This document shows, piece after piece, positions 25,165 through 33,651 of a stretch of 64,000 nt of DNA. Made by a program: the position numbers and the translations under genes. The notes under the pieces are model-generated. The model had not been told where the DNA came from. It made no database searches and saw nothing but the letters and a program-made list of their open reading frames with translations. The DNA comes from Micromonospora parva. Its GTDB lineage: Bacteria; Actinomycetota; Actinomycetes; Mycobacteriales; Micromonosporaceae. Every line of letters begins with the position of its first letter. Position 1 is the stretch's first letter. The stretch is taken from positions 62,001 through 126,000 of the forward strand of contig NZ_JNZS01000008.1 of assembly GCF_000718515.1 (NCBI RefSeq). The letters run 5' to 3'.

Positions 25165-26718
25165 TCAGTACGCTCCGCGCCGGGCCAGCACCACGCTGGC
25201 CGTCTTCCACAGGATGGCGAGGTCGTACACCAGCGACCAGTTGTCCACGTAGTGCAGGTCCAGTCGGACCGCGTCGTCCCAGGTGAGGTCGGAGCGGCCG
25301 GAGATCTGCCAGAGGCCGGTGATGCCGGGCCGCACCAGCAGCCGCCGGCGGACGTCACCGCGGTAGTCGTCGTCCTCGGTGGGCAGTGGACGTGGCCCGA
25401 CCAGCGACATCTGCCCGCGCAGCACGTTGATCAGCTGGGGCAGTTCGTCCAGGGAGAGCGCCCGCAGGTGCCGGCCGATCGGGGTGACCCGGGGGTCGTC
25501 CTTCATCTTGAAGAGCAGGCCGTCGCTCTCGTTGCGATCCTTCAAGGTCGCCAGCCGCTGCTCGGCGTCGGTGTACATGGTCCGGAACTTCCACACCTTG
25601 AAGGCGCGTCCCTCGTGGCCGATGCGGGTCTGCCGGAACATCACCGGCCCGGGATCGTTGATCTTGATGGCCAGCGCGATGGCGAACAGCACCGGGCTCA
25701 GCAGCACCAGCCCGACCAGCGCGGTCACCCGGTCCAGCACGCTCTTGGCCAACAGCGAGAGACCGGAGATGGTCGGCTCGTCCACATTGAGCAGGGGAAG
25801 GCCCTCGATGGGCCGGACGTGGATGCGGGGACCGGTGACGTCGGTGACCTGGGGGACCACCACCAGGTTCAGGCCGGTGCCCTCCAACTGCCAGGCGAGC
25901 TTGCGAAGCTCGTACGACTCCAGGCTGGCGGGCCCGCAGACCGCGATGGTGTCCGCGCCGAGTTGTTGGACCAGCGGCACCAGGTCCCAGCCCACGTACA
26001 CCGGCACCGGGGCGTTCACCCGCTCGCCCGGACGGGGATGGTGGGGCAGGTGGATGGCGATCGGGTGCAACCCGGCCCCGTAGTTGCGGGTCACCACCTC
26101 GTGCAGCGCGAGCGCGTCGACGAGGCGGCCCACCAGCAGCACCTTCTGCGACGCCCGCCCGGTACGCCGGATCCGCCGAAGCACCACCCGGGCGGCGAAC
26201 CGAACGACGAGCGTGTAGAGCAGCAGGCAGACGATGATGGCAGCGACAGTGGCCCGGGACAGGTCCTTCTTGAAGCCGAGCGCCAGGAACGAGACAGCGG
26301 CGGCCATCGCGAGACTCGCCCTAGCGACCCGCTTGAGTTCTTCGGTGCCCAGCCCGAGCGCCCGCTGGTCATACGCCCCGGACGCGACGAGCAAAATCAG
26401 CCAGCCCACCGGAACGCCGACGAAGGCCGCGAGGCTGAAGGAGCTGACGTTCCCGAGCACCCGCTGGTCCCAGAAACCGGCGTCGGCGTCGGCCAGCAGG
26501 GTGACGACCGTCCGGCTGGCGGCCAGGGCCGCGAGGACGTCGAGCAGGACCAGCCAGGCCACGTAGCGGCGACGCCAGTTGGCCCGAGGCGCGACCGGAC
26601 GGGCGAACACCGACCGGGCCATGCCGTTGGACGGAGGCGTGATCACACCCAGGTCGGGGTCGAAGCTCGGTCTTTGCTGCGACGAGACAGCCGTGAGGAA
26701 TTGCGTGTGTGCGGACAC
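25165..26718 (-). CDS. Polyprenyl glycosylphosphotransferase (initiating sugar transferase, WbaP/CpsE type)
   Basis: 517 residues. About four N-terminal TM segments and a CoA-binding-like domain (~170-290) lead to a fifth TM (~322-345) and the cytoplasmic bacterial sugar transferase domain (~318-515), with FRQTRIGHEGRAFKVWKFRTMYTDAE, DELPQLINVLRGQMSLVGPRPLP and RPGITGLWQISGRSDL. It moves a sugar-1-phosphate to undecaprenyl phosphate and starts repeat-unit assembly of the exopolysaccharide. The GTG start follows GGAAGG. It is cotranscribed after the GH10 gene. Confidence 0.95.
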   Translation of the reverse strand: MSAHTQFLTAVSSQQRPSFDPDLGVITPPSNGMARSVFARPVAPRANWRRRYVAWLVLLDVLAALAASRTVVTLLADADAGFWDQRVLGNVSSFSLAAFVGVPVGWLILLVASGAYDQRALGLGTEELKRVARASLAMAAAVSFLALGFKKDLSRATVAAIIVCLLLYTLVVRFAARVVLRRIRRTGRASQKVLLVGRLVDALALHEVVTRNYGAGLHPIAIHLPHHPRPGERVNAPVPVYVGWDLVPLVQQLGADTIAVCGPASLESYELRKLAWQLEGTGLNLVVVPQVTDVTGPRIHVRPIEGLPLLNVDEPTISGLSLLAKSVLDRVTALVGLVLLSPVLFAIALAIKINDPGPVMFRQTRIGHEGRAFKVWKFRTMYTDAEQRLATLKDRNESDGLLFKMKDDPRVTPIGRHLRALSLDELPQLINVLRGQMSLVGPRPLPTEDDDYRGDVRRRLLVRPGITGLWQISGRSDLTWDDAVRLDLHYVDNWSLVYDLAILWKTASVVLARRGAY

Positions 26719-26822
26719 GACCTTCCTTTCCCATGTCGCCCCCGTCGGGAGATCGCGACGTGCACCCTATGCGTCCATGCCACGTCGTGCCTAGTGGCGG
26801 TTCGGGTCCTTCCTCAGCCGGA

Positions 26823-28043
26823 TCAGTTCGGTGGTCGCGACTTCCGGGCACTCAACTCCTGGGCGAGCGCACCGTGCGCCGGCTTCGGCGCGAACTCCTC
26901 GTCGAAGACGCAGGCGGCGCCGTACCCGGGATAGTGCGAACCGATCCAGCTGCTGACGTCCGTGAAGCCCCACAACGTCACCGATTCGCAGGTGGCGACG
27001 GCGAGACAGGCCTTGAGCATGTGTTGGTAGAGCAGCGCCTGGTCCAGCAGTTTCTGGGTGGTGACCGGCAACGGAATCCGTACGTCCAGTTCGGTGATGG
27101 CCACCGAGACGCCCAACGCGGCGAAGCGGCGCAGGTTTCCCGTCGCGTCCTTCGGCGGCGCCCCCAACCGGATGTGGCTCTGGAAGCCGACCCCGTGCAC
27201 CGGCGCGCCACCCGCGCGCAGCTCCTTGACCAGCCGCAGCAGGCCGTCGGCCTTCCGGGTGCGACCCTCGGTGCCGTAATCGTTGATGAACAGTCGGGCG
27301 TCCGGGTCCGCCTCGTGGGCCCAGCGGAACGCGTCGGCGATGTAGCGGGGGCCCAGCTTGCGCAGCCACAACGAGTCTCGCAACGACCCGTCCTCGGCGA
27401 GCACCTCGTTGACCACGTCCCAGGCCCAGATCTTGCCCCGGTAGCGGCTGACGACTGTGGTGATGTGCTGCTTGAGCACGGCGCGCAGCTGCTCGGGCGA
27501 CCAGCTCTCGGTCACCCACACCGGAGTGTTGCTGTGCCAGAGCAGGGTGTGACCGTAGACGGCCTGCCCGTTGGCCTTGGCGAAGTCGACAAACTGGTCA
27601 CTGGCCGACCAGTCGTACACGCCGCGCTTCGGTTCCAGGATCGTCCACTTCATTGCGTTTTCGGACGTGACGGCGTTGAACTGACTCGACAGCGTCGCGC
27701 GGTACCGCGGGTCCGAAGCCAACATCTGCCCGCTGACGGCGGTTCCGATCCTGACGTTCGGCGGCATCAGGTCCCGCAGCGCCGGCGGACCCGGGGTTGC
27801 CGACGGCTGTGCGGTGGGGGCGGCGACCGACTCGACCGGGCCCACCCCGCGGTCCCAGCCAAAGTATGCTGCGCAGGCGACGAGGACCAGCACCACCACC
27901 GACAGCACCACCACACGAGCCCGGGGCAGCCGTGACATCGTGCGGTCGACCGATGTCGGCACCCGCGATGGCGACACCGGCCAGCCGTCGTCCGTTCGGA
28001 CAACGGTGCCCGTCGCGGCACCGGCGCGGACCTCTTCGGTCAT
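26823..28043 (-). CDS. GH10 glycoside hydrolase (xylanase-like), membrane-anchored
   Basis: 406 residues from ATG 28043 (ATG 28049 also possible). A TM at ~44-62 anchors an extracellular GH10 barrel (~85-400). Acid/base Glu213 (WDVVNEVL) and nucleophile Glu318 (ITELDVR) are intact, as are HTLLWH and NDYGTEG. GH10 enzymes normally cut beta-1,4-xylan. Here the gene sits inside an exopolysaccharide locus, between the initiating transferase and the flippase, and the protein is tethered rather than released, so trimming or release of the cell's own polymer is a plausible alternative role. Divergent from the flippase gene; the 199-base gap is the shared control region. Confidence 0.9.
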   Translation of the reverse strand: MTEEVRAGAATGTVVRTDDGWPVSPSRVPTSVDRTMSRLPRARVVVLSVVVLVLVACAAYFGWDRGVGPVESVAAPTAQPSATPGPPALRDLMPPNVRIGTAVSGQMLASDPRYRATLSSQFNAVTSENAMKWTILEPKRGVYDWSASDQFVDFAKANGQAVYGHTLLWHSNTPVWVTESWSPEQLRAVLKQHITTVVSRYRGKIWAWDVVNEVLAEDGSLRDSLWLRKLGPRYIADAFRWAHEADPDARLFINDYGTEGRTRKADGLLRLVKELRAGGAPVHGVGFQSHIRLGAPPKDATGNLRRFAALGVSVAITELDVRIPLPVTTQKLLDQALLYQHMLKACLAVATCESVTLWGFTDVSSWIGSHYPGYGAACVFDEEFAPKPAHGALAQELSARKSRPPN

Positions 28044-28242
28044 TAGCATCCCCAGACAGAAGTTGCGACGCAGCATGACGAGGCCCAACTGATGCGCCTG
28101 ATCGATCCTACGACCCTCGACCATAAGGGTCCGCCCGCCTGTCGGCTGACCTCCTCGGCGCCGACGTTGCCGTGCAGGCCGACCGCAGCCAGCGTTCATC
28201 CCCGGTCGCGCCGCGACCCATAGAGACATCGGCGGTCTGACA

Positions 28243-29841
28243 GTGCAGCACGGTCATCCCATCAACGGCAGCGCGGCACGCCTGCGGGATCCGGGGGTCC
28301 CACCGTTCGGCGGCGCACCTGGTGACGCCGCCGCGCGCGGAGTCGCCGCGGTGCCCCCACCGAAGCCTCCGGTTCGTGGTGGTTCCACCATCGTGCGCAG
28401 CGGCGCGCTCTCGATGCTCGCCCTGGTGGCGGTGGGCGCGACCCGTCTGGTGCACGGCTCACTCACCAGTCACGCCACGGACCGCGCCACCTACGGGTTG
28501 GTCGGCATCATGCTGGCCGCGAGCATGGTGGCCAGCCTGCTGCTGCCCGGCGGCGTCTCCAGCGGCCTGTCCAAGTTCGTCGCCTTTCATCGTGGCGCCG
28601 GCGACCTGCCCGGGGCCTGGGCCGTACACCGGTTCCTCTCCCGGCTCGGCCTGACGGCCTGCCTGGTGCTCGGCGCGGCGACGGCGCTGGTGGTGCAAGG
28701 GATCTACCACCTCGGCGTGGTGGACACCCTGACGCTCGCGGTGTTGACAGCCACCTACTCGCTCTACACCGTGGACAAGGCGGCCATGTACGGCCACGGC
28801 CTCGTCCCCCAGTACGCCCGCATCGAACTGGCCACGTCCGCGCTGGCGGTGGTCACCACCGTCGTGGTGATCGCCACCGGTGAGACCGCCTACCTCCTGC
28901 CGCTCTGCCTCGGTTACGGCGTCTTCGTCGCACTGTGCCGGCACCAGCTGCGCGCGCACCGTCGGCGGGAGGGGGTGCCGGCCGGTGGCCGGTTCGACCG
29001 ACGCGAGGTCGTCACGTTCGCTGTCCTGGGCAGCATCGGCACGCTGGCCAGCGCCGGTTTCCTCCAGACGACCCAGCTTCTCGGCGGTCACTTCGCGGAC
29101 CCGTCCGAGGTGGCCTACCTGGTCGCGGCCGTCGCCCTGATCGCACCGCTGTGGTTCCTGCCCCGGGCGCTCGCGTTGGCGCTCTTCCCGGCCATGGCGG
29201 GGGCTCAGGGCGCCGGGGACACCACAGCGGTACGCCGACAGGTGGACGCGTCCACGCGTGCCCTGGCGGTGACGATGGCCCCGGTCTTCGTGGTGGGCCT
29301 GCTCGCCGCGCCCCTCGTGCTGGGCCTCTTCGGCGGCCAGGAGTACGCCGCCGGCGCCACCGTGCTGCGCGTCATGCTGTGCGCCGCCTTCCTCGGCATC
29401 CTTCAGGTGCCGTCGGTGAACGCGTTGGCCAGCGGCCCGCTGACCCAGGCCCGGGTGCCGGTGATCTCCGCCGTGGTGGGCTGCCTGATCGGGTTGGCCG
29501 TGGTGGTGGCCGCGGCCAGGTCGATGGGTGCCACCGGGGTCGGCATCGGCTACCTGGTGGGCACCGCCGTCACCGCGACCATTCCGGTCGTCGCGGTCTG
29601 GTGGCTGCACCGGCTCGCCTGGACGATGACCCTGGTCCGGAGCATCGCCCTGGTCGTGGTCGCCGCGCTGGTGACCCGCCTGGACGTCATGCAGACCTGG
29701 TCGTGGACCGCCGCCGGCGTGACCCTCGCCGGGTTCGTCGTGGCCGGGCTCGTGCTCAGTGGTGACATTCGCCGGCTGCTCGTCCTCGCCCGCAGCCACC
29801 GCCGCGGTTCCGCGTCCACCCCGGTCACCACTGCCGTCTGA
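28243..29841 (+). CDS. Polysaccharide repeat-unit flippase (Wzx/MOP superfamily)
   Basis: 532 residues with 12 to 14 TM segments after a Pro/Ala-rich N-terminal ~48 residues. The layout and motifs such as LLLPGGVSSGLSKFVAFHRGAGD and ALFPAMAGAQGAGD fit the polysaccharide-transport group of the MOP superfamily. It would flip lipid-linked repeat units to the outer face for the polymerase at 34887. A GTG start is used. It begins the plus-strand operon leading through GT4, two SDR enzymes and a nucleotidyltransferase. Confidence 0.88.
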   Translation: MQHGHPINGSAARLRDPGVPPFGGAPGDAAARGVAAVPPPKPPVRGGSTIVRSGALSMLALVAVGATRLVHGSLTSHATDRATYGLVGIMLAASMVASLLLPGGVSSGLSKFVAFHRGAGDLPGAWAVHRFLSRLGLTACLVLGAATALVVQGIYHLGVVDTLTLAVLTATYSLYTVDKAAMYGHGLVPQYARIELATSALAVVTTVVVIATGETAYLLPLCLGYGVFVALCRHQLRAHRRREGVPAGGRFDRREVVTFAVLGSIGTLASAGFLQTTQLLGGHFADPSEVAYLVAAVALIAPLWFLPRALALALFPAMAGAQGAGDTTAVRRQVDASTRALAVTMAPVFVVGLLAAPLVLGLFGGQEYAAGATVLRVMLCAAFLGILQVPSVNALASGPLTQARVPVISAVVGCLIGLAVVVAAARSMGATGVGIGYLVGTAVTATIPVVAVWWLHRLAWTMTLVRSIALVVVAALVTRLDVMQTWSWTAAGVTLAGFVVAGLVLSGDIRRLLVLARSHRRGSASTPVTTAV

Positions 29842-29874
29842 GACCCGACAGAGCGTCTGAAGAAAGAGAAAAGC

Positions 29875-30906
29875 GTGAACGAGACGTCCGAGCAGTTGTC
29901 CCCACCCCTCGCCCAGCAGCGCACCCTGCGGATCCTGGCGGTCACGAACCTGTGGCCGGAGCAGGGCAGTTACCGGGGCATTTTCGTGCAGCGACAGGTG
30001 TCCGCGCTGCGCGCGCTGGGCCACCACGTCGATGTCGAGGTGGTCGCCCAGTCCCGCGGCAAACTGGACTACTTCACCGCCGCCAGCCGGATCCGTCGTC
30101 GGGCCCGGTCCGGCGCTTACGACATCGTCCACGTGCACTACGGGATGACGGCACCGGCGGCGCGGCTCGCCGGTCACCCGGCCCGCGTGCTGTCGCTCTA
30201 CGGCAGTGACGTCAACGCACCCCGCCAACGTTTCATGACGAAGCTGGGCTGGGGTGGCACCCGGGCCCGGATCTACGTGTCCCGCCGGCTGGCCGAGACG
30301 GCCGGTGACGCCGCCGGCCACGTGGTGGCCAACGGGGTCGATTTCCAGCTGTTCCAGCCCGGTGACCGGTTCGCCGCCCGGCAGGCACTCGGCATCGCCC
30401 CCGACGCGCGGGTGGTGCTCTTCGGCGCCGACCCCGGCCGCGCGGTGAAGGGTTACGACGTCTTTCGTGACGCGCTGGCCGAGCTGCGGCGCCAGGACCC
30501 CTCGGTGCAGGAGCTGATCCTGTCCGCGCCGGGTCAGCCCGAGGCCGACCTGGTCCGCAAGTACGACGCGGCCGACGTCATGCTGTTCACGTCACGGCCG
30601 GGCAGTGAGGGCTCCCCCACGGTGGTCAAGGAAGCCACGGCAATGGGCCTGCCGGTCGTCACCGTCGATGTCGGAGACGTCGGGGAGGTGCTGGCCGACG
30701 TACGACCGGGAGCGGTCGTGCCGTTCCCGGCCGGTCCGTTGACCGGGGCGGCCCGCGACCACCTGGTGTCGGAGCTGGCCAACCGGGTCCGCGAGGTGCT
30801 GCACCACGGCGTACGGGCAAACGGGCGCGAGCGAAGCAGCTGGCTGGACGAGCGCCTGGTGGCGCAGCGGATCGCCGAGATCTACCGGTCGGTGCTCGGG
30901 TCGTGA
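29875..30906 (+). CDS. GT4-family glycosyltransferase
   Basis: 343 residues, GT-B fold. The N-terminal RILAVTNLWPEQGSYRGIFVQRQVSALRALGH and C-terminal nucleotide-binding region with SRPGSEGSPTVVKEATAMGLPVVTVDVGDVGE (the E-x7-E-like motif) are typical of retaining GT4 enzymes. It adds a sugar to the lipid-linked repeat unit on the cytoplasmic side. GTG start 33 bases after the flippase; its stop overlaps the next start. Confidence 0.92.
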   Translation: MNETSEQLSPPLAQQRTLRILAVTNLWPEQGSYRGIFVQRQVSALRALGHHVDVEVVAQSRGKLDYFTAASRIRRRARSGAYDIVHVHYGMTAPAARLAGHPARVLSLYGSDVNAPRQRFMTKLGWGGTRARIYVSRRLAETAGDAAGHVVANGVDFQLFQPGDRFAARQALGIAPDARVVLFGADPGRAVKGYDVFRDALAELRRQDPSVQELILSAPGQPEADLVRKYDAADVMLFTSRPGSEGSPTVVKEATAMGLPVVTVDVGDVGEVLADVRPGAVVPFPAGPLTGAARDHLVSELANRVREVLHHGVRANGRERSSWLDERLVAQRIAEIYRSVLGS

Positions 30907-31847
30907 GCACCACGCTCGTGACCGGGTCGCACGGTTGGGTCGGCACCCACCTGCGTCGCCTGGTCGCCGCCAACGGTGAGCGGGTGGTCGGGCTGGGTCG
31001 CCGGCCCCGGCAGCCTGGTCCAGGCGAGACCTACCACCAGCTGGACCTGCACGATCCGGCGGCGGTCCGCGCCCGGCTCCAGGCGGTACGCCCCGACGTC
31101 GTCTTCCACCTGGCCGCGACCCTCCCCCAGCGGGGGGCCAGCGGGGCGGACGTGGTGGCCGATGCCGTGCACACCACCTACAACCTGTGCCAGGAGCTGC
31201 GCCGGGTCGACACCCGGTCGGGCCGGCCGGCGCGTCTCGTCCTGGCGGGATCCTCCGCCCAGTACGGCGCGGTGCCGCCGGAACTGAACCCGATCACCGA
31301 GCAGACGTTGCCCCGACCGGTGGGCGCCTACGGTCATGCCAAGGCGGCCGCGGAGTCGCTGGCCCTCGCGCTCGGCGCCGACGGGCGGATCGCGGTGGTG
31401 GCCGCCCGTCCCTTCAACCATGTCGGCCCGGGCGAGGACGGTGCCACGGTGGCCGGCTCGCTGGCCCGACGGGTGGCTGACGTGGTGGCCGGGCGCGCCG
31501 ACCGGGTCCAGGTCGCCGACCTCGACGCGGTGCGCGACTTCACCGACGTCAGAGATGTCGCGCGGGCGTACGTCGAGCTGGCGGAGCTGGGCAGGGCCGG
31601 TGAAATCTACAATGTCTGCTCGGGTTCCGGGGTGACCGTCCGGCGGGTCCTGGAGATCCTGCTGGACCTGGCCGGGCTGGACTGGTCCGTCGTTGACGTG
31701 GTCGCCGGGCACAGCGACCTTCGCTGTCAGGTCGGTTCGGCGGCCAAACTCGCCGCCGAGACACCCTGGAAGGCTGAGACGCCGTTGCGGGATAGCCTAC
31801 GTGGCCTGCTGACGGAGTTGGCAACGCCGGCCGGAGCCGGCCAATGA
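30903..31847 (+). CDS. NAD(P)-dependent epimerase/dehydratase, RMD-like
   Basis: 314 residues of extended SDR type: TGSHGWVGTH at the N-terminus, SSAQYGAV and YGHAK with the catalytic Tyr/Lys, RPFNHVGPGE further on. The pattern resembles GDP-4-keto-6-deoxy-D-mannose reductase (GDP-D-rhamnose synthesis), but other NDP-sugar reductases are possible. GTG overlaps the GT4 stop (GTGA). Paired with the dehydratase-like enzyme next to it and the nucleotidyltransferase, it likely makes the activated deoxysugar for the polymer. Confidence 0.85.
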   Translation: MSTTLVTGSHGWVGTHLRRLVAANGERVVGLGRRPRQPGPGETYHQLDLHDPAAVRARLQAVRPDVVFHLAATLPQRGASGADVVADAVHTTYNLCQELRRVDTRSGRPARLVLAGSSAQYGAVPPELNPITEQTLPRPVGAYGHAKAAAESLALALGADGRIAVVAARPFNHVGPGEDGATVAGSLARRVADVVAGRADRVQVADLDAVRDFTDVRDVARAYVELAELGRAGEIYNVCSGSGVTVRRVLEILLDLAGLDWSVVDVVAGHSDLRCQVGSAAKLAAETPWKAETPLRDSLRGLLTELATPAGAGQ

Positions 31848-31867
31848 ATGACAAGGAGAGGCACGGG

Positions 31868-32884
31868 ATGACGGCGTTATCAACCGATGGGGCTTGGGCG
31901 GGGCGCCGAGTTCTGGTCACCGGTGCCGGCGGGTTCATCGGCTCCCACCTGACCGAGCGACTGGTCAGGGCCGGGGCGGAGGTACGCGCCATGGTCCGGT
32001 ACACCGGCCGGTCCGACCTCGGCATGCTCGCCGACGTCGACCCGGAGGTCCGCCGGTCGGTGGAGGTGGTGCACTCCGACATCACCGATCCTTTCGCGGT
32101 CCGCCGTGCCATCGCCGATTGCGACACGGTCTTCCACCTGGCCGCGCTGATCGCGATCCCGTACAGCTACGTGGCCCCGGCGTCCTACGTGGCGACGAAC
32201 GTGACCGGCACGCTGAACGTGCTGGAGGCGGCGCGTGACCTCGGGGTGCGCCGGTTGGTTCACACGTCCACGTCCGAGACGTACGGGACGGCCCGTTACA
32301 CGCCGATCGACGAGGACCACCCGATTCAGCCCCAGTCGCCCTACTCGGCCTCGAAGATCGGCGCCGACGCGATGGCCGAGTCGTTCTACCGGTCGTTCGA
32401 TCTGCCGGTGGCCGTGATCCGGCCGTTCAACACCTACGGTCCCCGGCAGAGCGCACGCGCGGTGATCCCCACCGTCGCCGCCCAGGTGGTGGCGGGGCGG
32501 GAGAAGATCGCCCTCGGCGACCTGCGGCCGGTGCGCGATCTGACGTACGTCACCGACACGGCGGCCGGGTTCATGGCCGTGGCGGCTGCCGACCAGTGCG
32601 TCGGGCAGGTCACCAACATCGGCAACGGCCGGGGCATCGCCATCGGTGACCTGGCGCGCCTCATCGCGGAGGTGGCGGGGCGACCGGACATCGACATCGT
32701 CGAGGACAGCCAGCGGCTGCGGCCCCCGCAGAGCGAGGTGTTCGAACTGATCGCCGGCACCGAGCGGGCGCGGGAACGCTGTGGCTGGGAGCCCACGGTG
32801 TCGCTGCGTCAGGGCCTCACCGAGGTCGTCGACTACGTGCGGGCGAATCTGGGCCGGTTCGATGTGGACCGGTACGTGGTATGA
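31868..32884 (+). CDS. NAD-dependent sugar-nucleotide epimerase/dehydratase
   Basis: 338 residues from ATG 31868, chosen over ATG 31844 (which overlaps the previous stop) because AAGGAGAG lies 7 bases upstream. Extended SDR: TGAGGFIGSHL, TSTSETYG, YSASKIGADAM with catalytic Tyr/Lys, IRPFNTYGPRQS. It resembles GDP-mannose 4,6-dehydratase or NDP-hexose epimerase families, the exact reaction undecided. It stands between the RMD-like enzyme and the nucleotidyltransferase in one operon. Confidence 0.87.
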   Translation: MTALSTDGAWAGRRVLVTGAGGFIGSHLTERLVRAGAEVRAMVRYTGRSDLGMLADVDPEVRRSVEVVHSDITDPFAVRRAIADCDTVFHLAALIAIPYSYVAPASYVATNVTGTLNVLEAARDLGVRRLVHTSTSETYGTARYTPIDEDHPIQPQSPYSASKIGADAMAESFYRSFDLPVAVIRPFNTYGPRQSARAVIPTVAAQVVAGREKIALGDLRPVRDLTYVTDTAAGFMAVAAADQCVGQVTNIGNGRGIAIGDLARLIAEVAGRPDIDIVEDSQRLRPPQSEVFELIAGTERARERCGWEPTVSLRQGLTEVVDYVRANLGRFDVDRYVV

Positions 32885-33591
32885 GGGCGATCATTCTCGC
32901 TGGTGGGCGCGGCACCCGGCTGCGTCCCTTCACCACCAGCTTCCCGAAGCCGCTGATGCCGGTCGGTGACATCCCGATCCTGGAGATCCTGCTCCGCCAG
33001 CTCAAGGCACACGGCGTCACCGACGTGACACTGTTGACCGGTCACCTGGCGTACCTGCTGGAGGGGTACTTCGAGGATGGCCGCAAGCTGGGCCTGCACA
33101 TCGACTACGTCCGCGAGGAGCAGCCCCTGGGTACGGCGGGGCCGTTGCGCCAACTGGCGGGCACCCTGGACGACGACTTCTTCGTGATGAACGGCGACCT
33201 GCTCACCGACCTGGACTTCACGGCCCTGATGGCGCATCACCGGGGCAGCGGAGCCCCGGTGACGATCAGCGTGTACACCCGGTCGGAGAAGATCGAGCTG
33301 GGCATCCTCAAGATTGACGAGTCCGGTGACGTGGTCGGCTACGACGAGAAGCCGACGCTGAACCTCGACGTCTCGATGGGCGCCTACGCCATGTCACCCA
33401 AGGCGCTCGAGAAGATTCCGGCCGGCGCGTACGACATGCCGCAACTCATCCTCGACCAGCTGAGCACCAACGGGCGGGTCTCCAGTTGGCGGCACCGCGG
33501 CTTCTGGCTGGACATTGGGCGGGTGGACGACTACAGCCTGGCCAACAAGATGTTCGCGGAGAACCCGACCGGGTTCCTGCCGCCCGACTAA
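32881..33591 (+). CDS. Sugar-1-phosphate nucleotidyltransferase
   Basis: 236 residues. The signature GGRGTRLRPFTTSFPKPLMPVG with the pyrophosphorylase Lys, MNGDLLTDLDF (metal Asp) and GYDEKP is intact. Length matches single-domain mannose-1-phosphate guanylyltransferase or glucose-1-phosphate thymidylyltransferase-like enzymes. ATG overlaps the previous stop (ATGA). It would supply the NDP-sugar used by the two SDR enzymes. It ends at a strong hairpin. Confidence 0.9.
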   Translation: MRAIILAGGRGTRLRPFTTSFPKPLMPVGDIPILEILLRQLKAHGVTDVTLLTGHLAYLLEGYFEDGRKLGLHIDYVREEQPLGTAGPLRQLAGTLDDDFFVMNGDLLTDLDFTALMAHHRGSGAPVTISVYTRSEKIELGILKIDESGDVVGYDEKPTLNLDVSMGAYAMSPKALEKIPAGAYDMPQLILDQLSTNGRVSSWRHRGFWLDIGRVDDYSLANKMFAENPTGFLPPD

Positions 33592-33601
33592 CGCCACCAC
33601 G

Positions 33602-33646
33602 ACGATTCGGCCCGGCCGCCCCCGAGGGGTGGCCGGGCCGAGTCGT
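33602..33646. terminator. Bidirectional terminator between convergent EPS operons
   Basis: 16 bp stem (ACGATTCGGCCCGGCC with one mismatch) at 33602-33617 and 33631-33646, with an inner CCCC/GGGG extension and TTTGGTT on the plus side. It separates the nucleotidyltransferase and GT2 stops. Confidence 0.75.
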
Positions 33647-33651
33647 TTGGT

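Noticed and set aside
23964..26789. 15-base identical string (CCATGCCACGTCGTG) at 23964-23978 and 26775-26789
   Set aside because: A match of this length is expected by chance in 64 kb of GC-rich sequence, and one copy lies in a coding start.
30903..33591. Possible secondary-metabolite deoxysugar cluster
   Set aside because: No NDP-hexose 2,3-dehydratase, aminotransferase, polyketide or peptide synthase genes are nearby; flippase, polymerase and initiating transferase point to exopolysaccharide.
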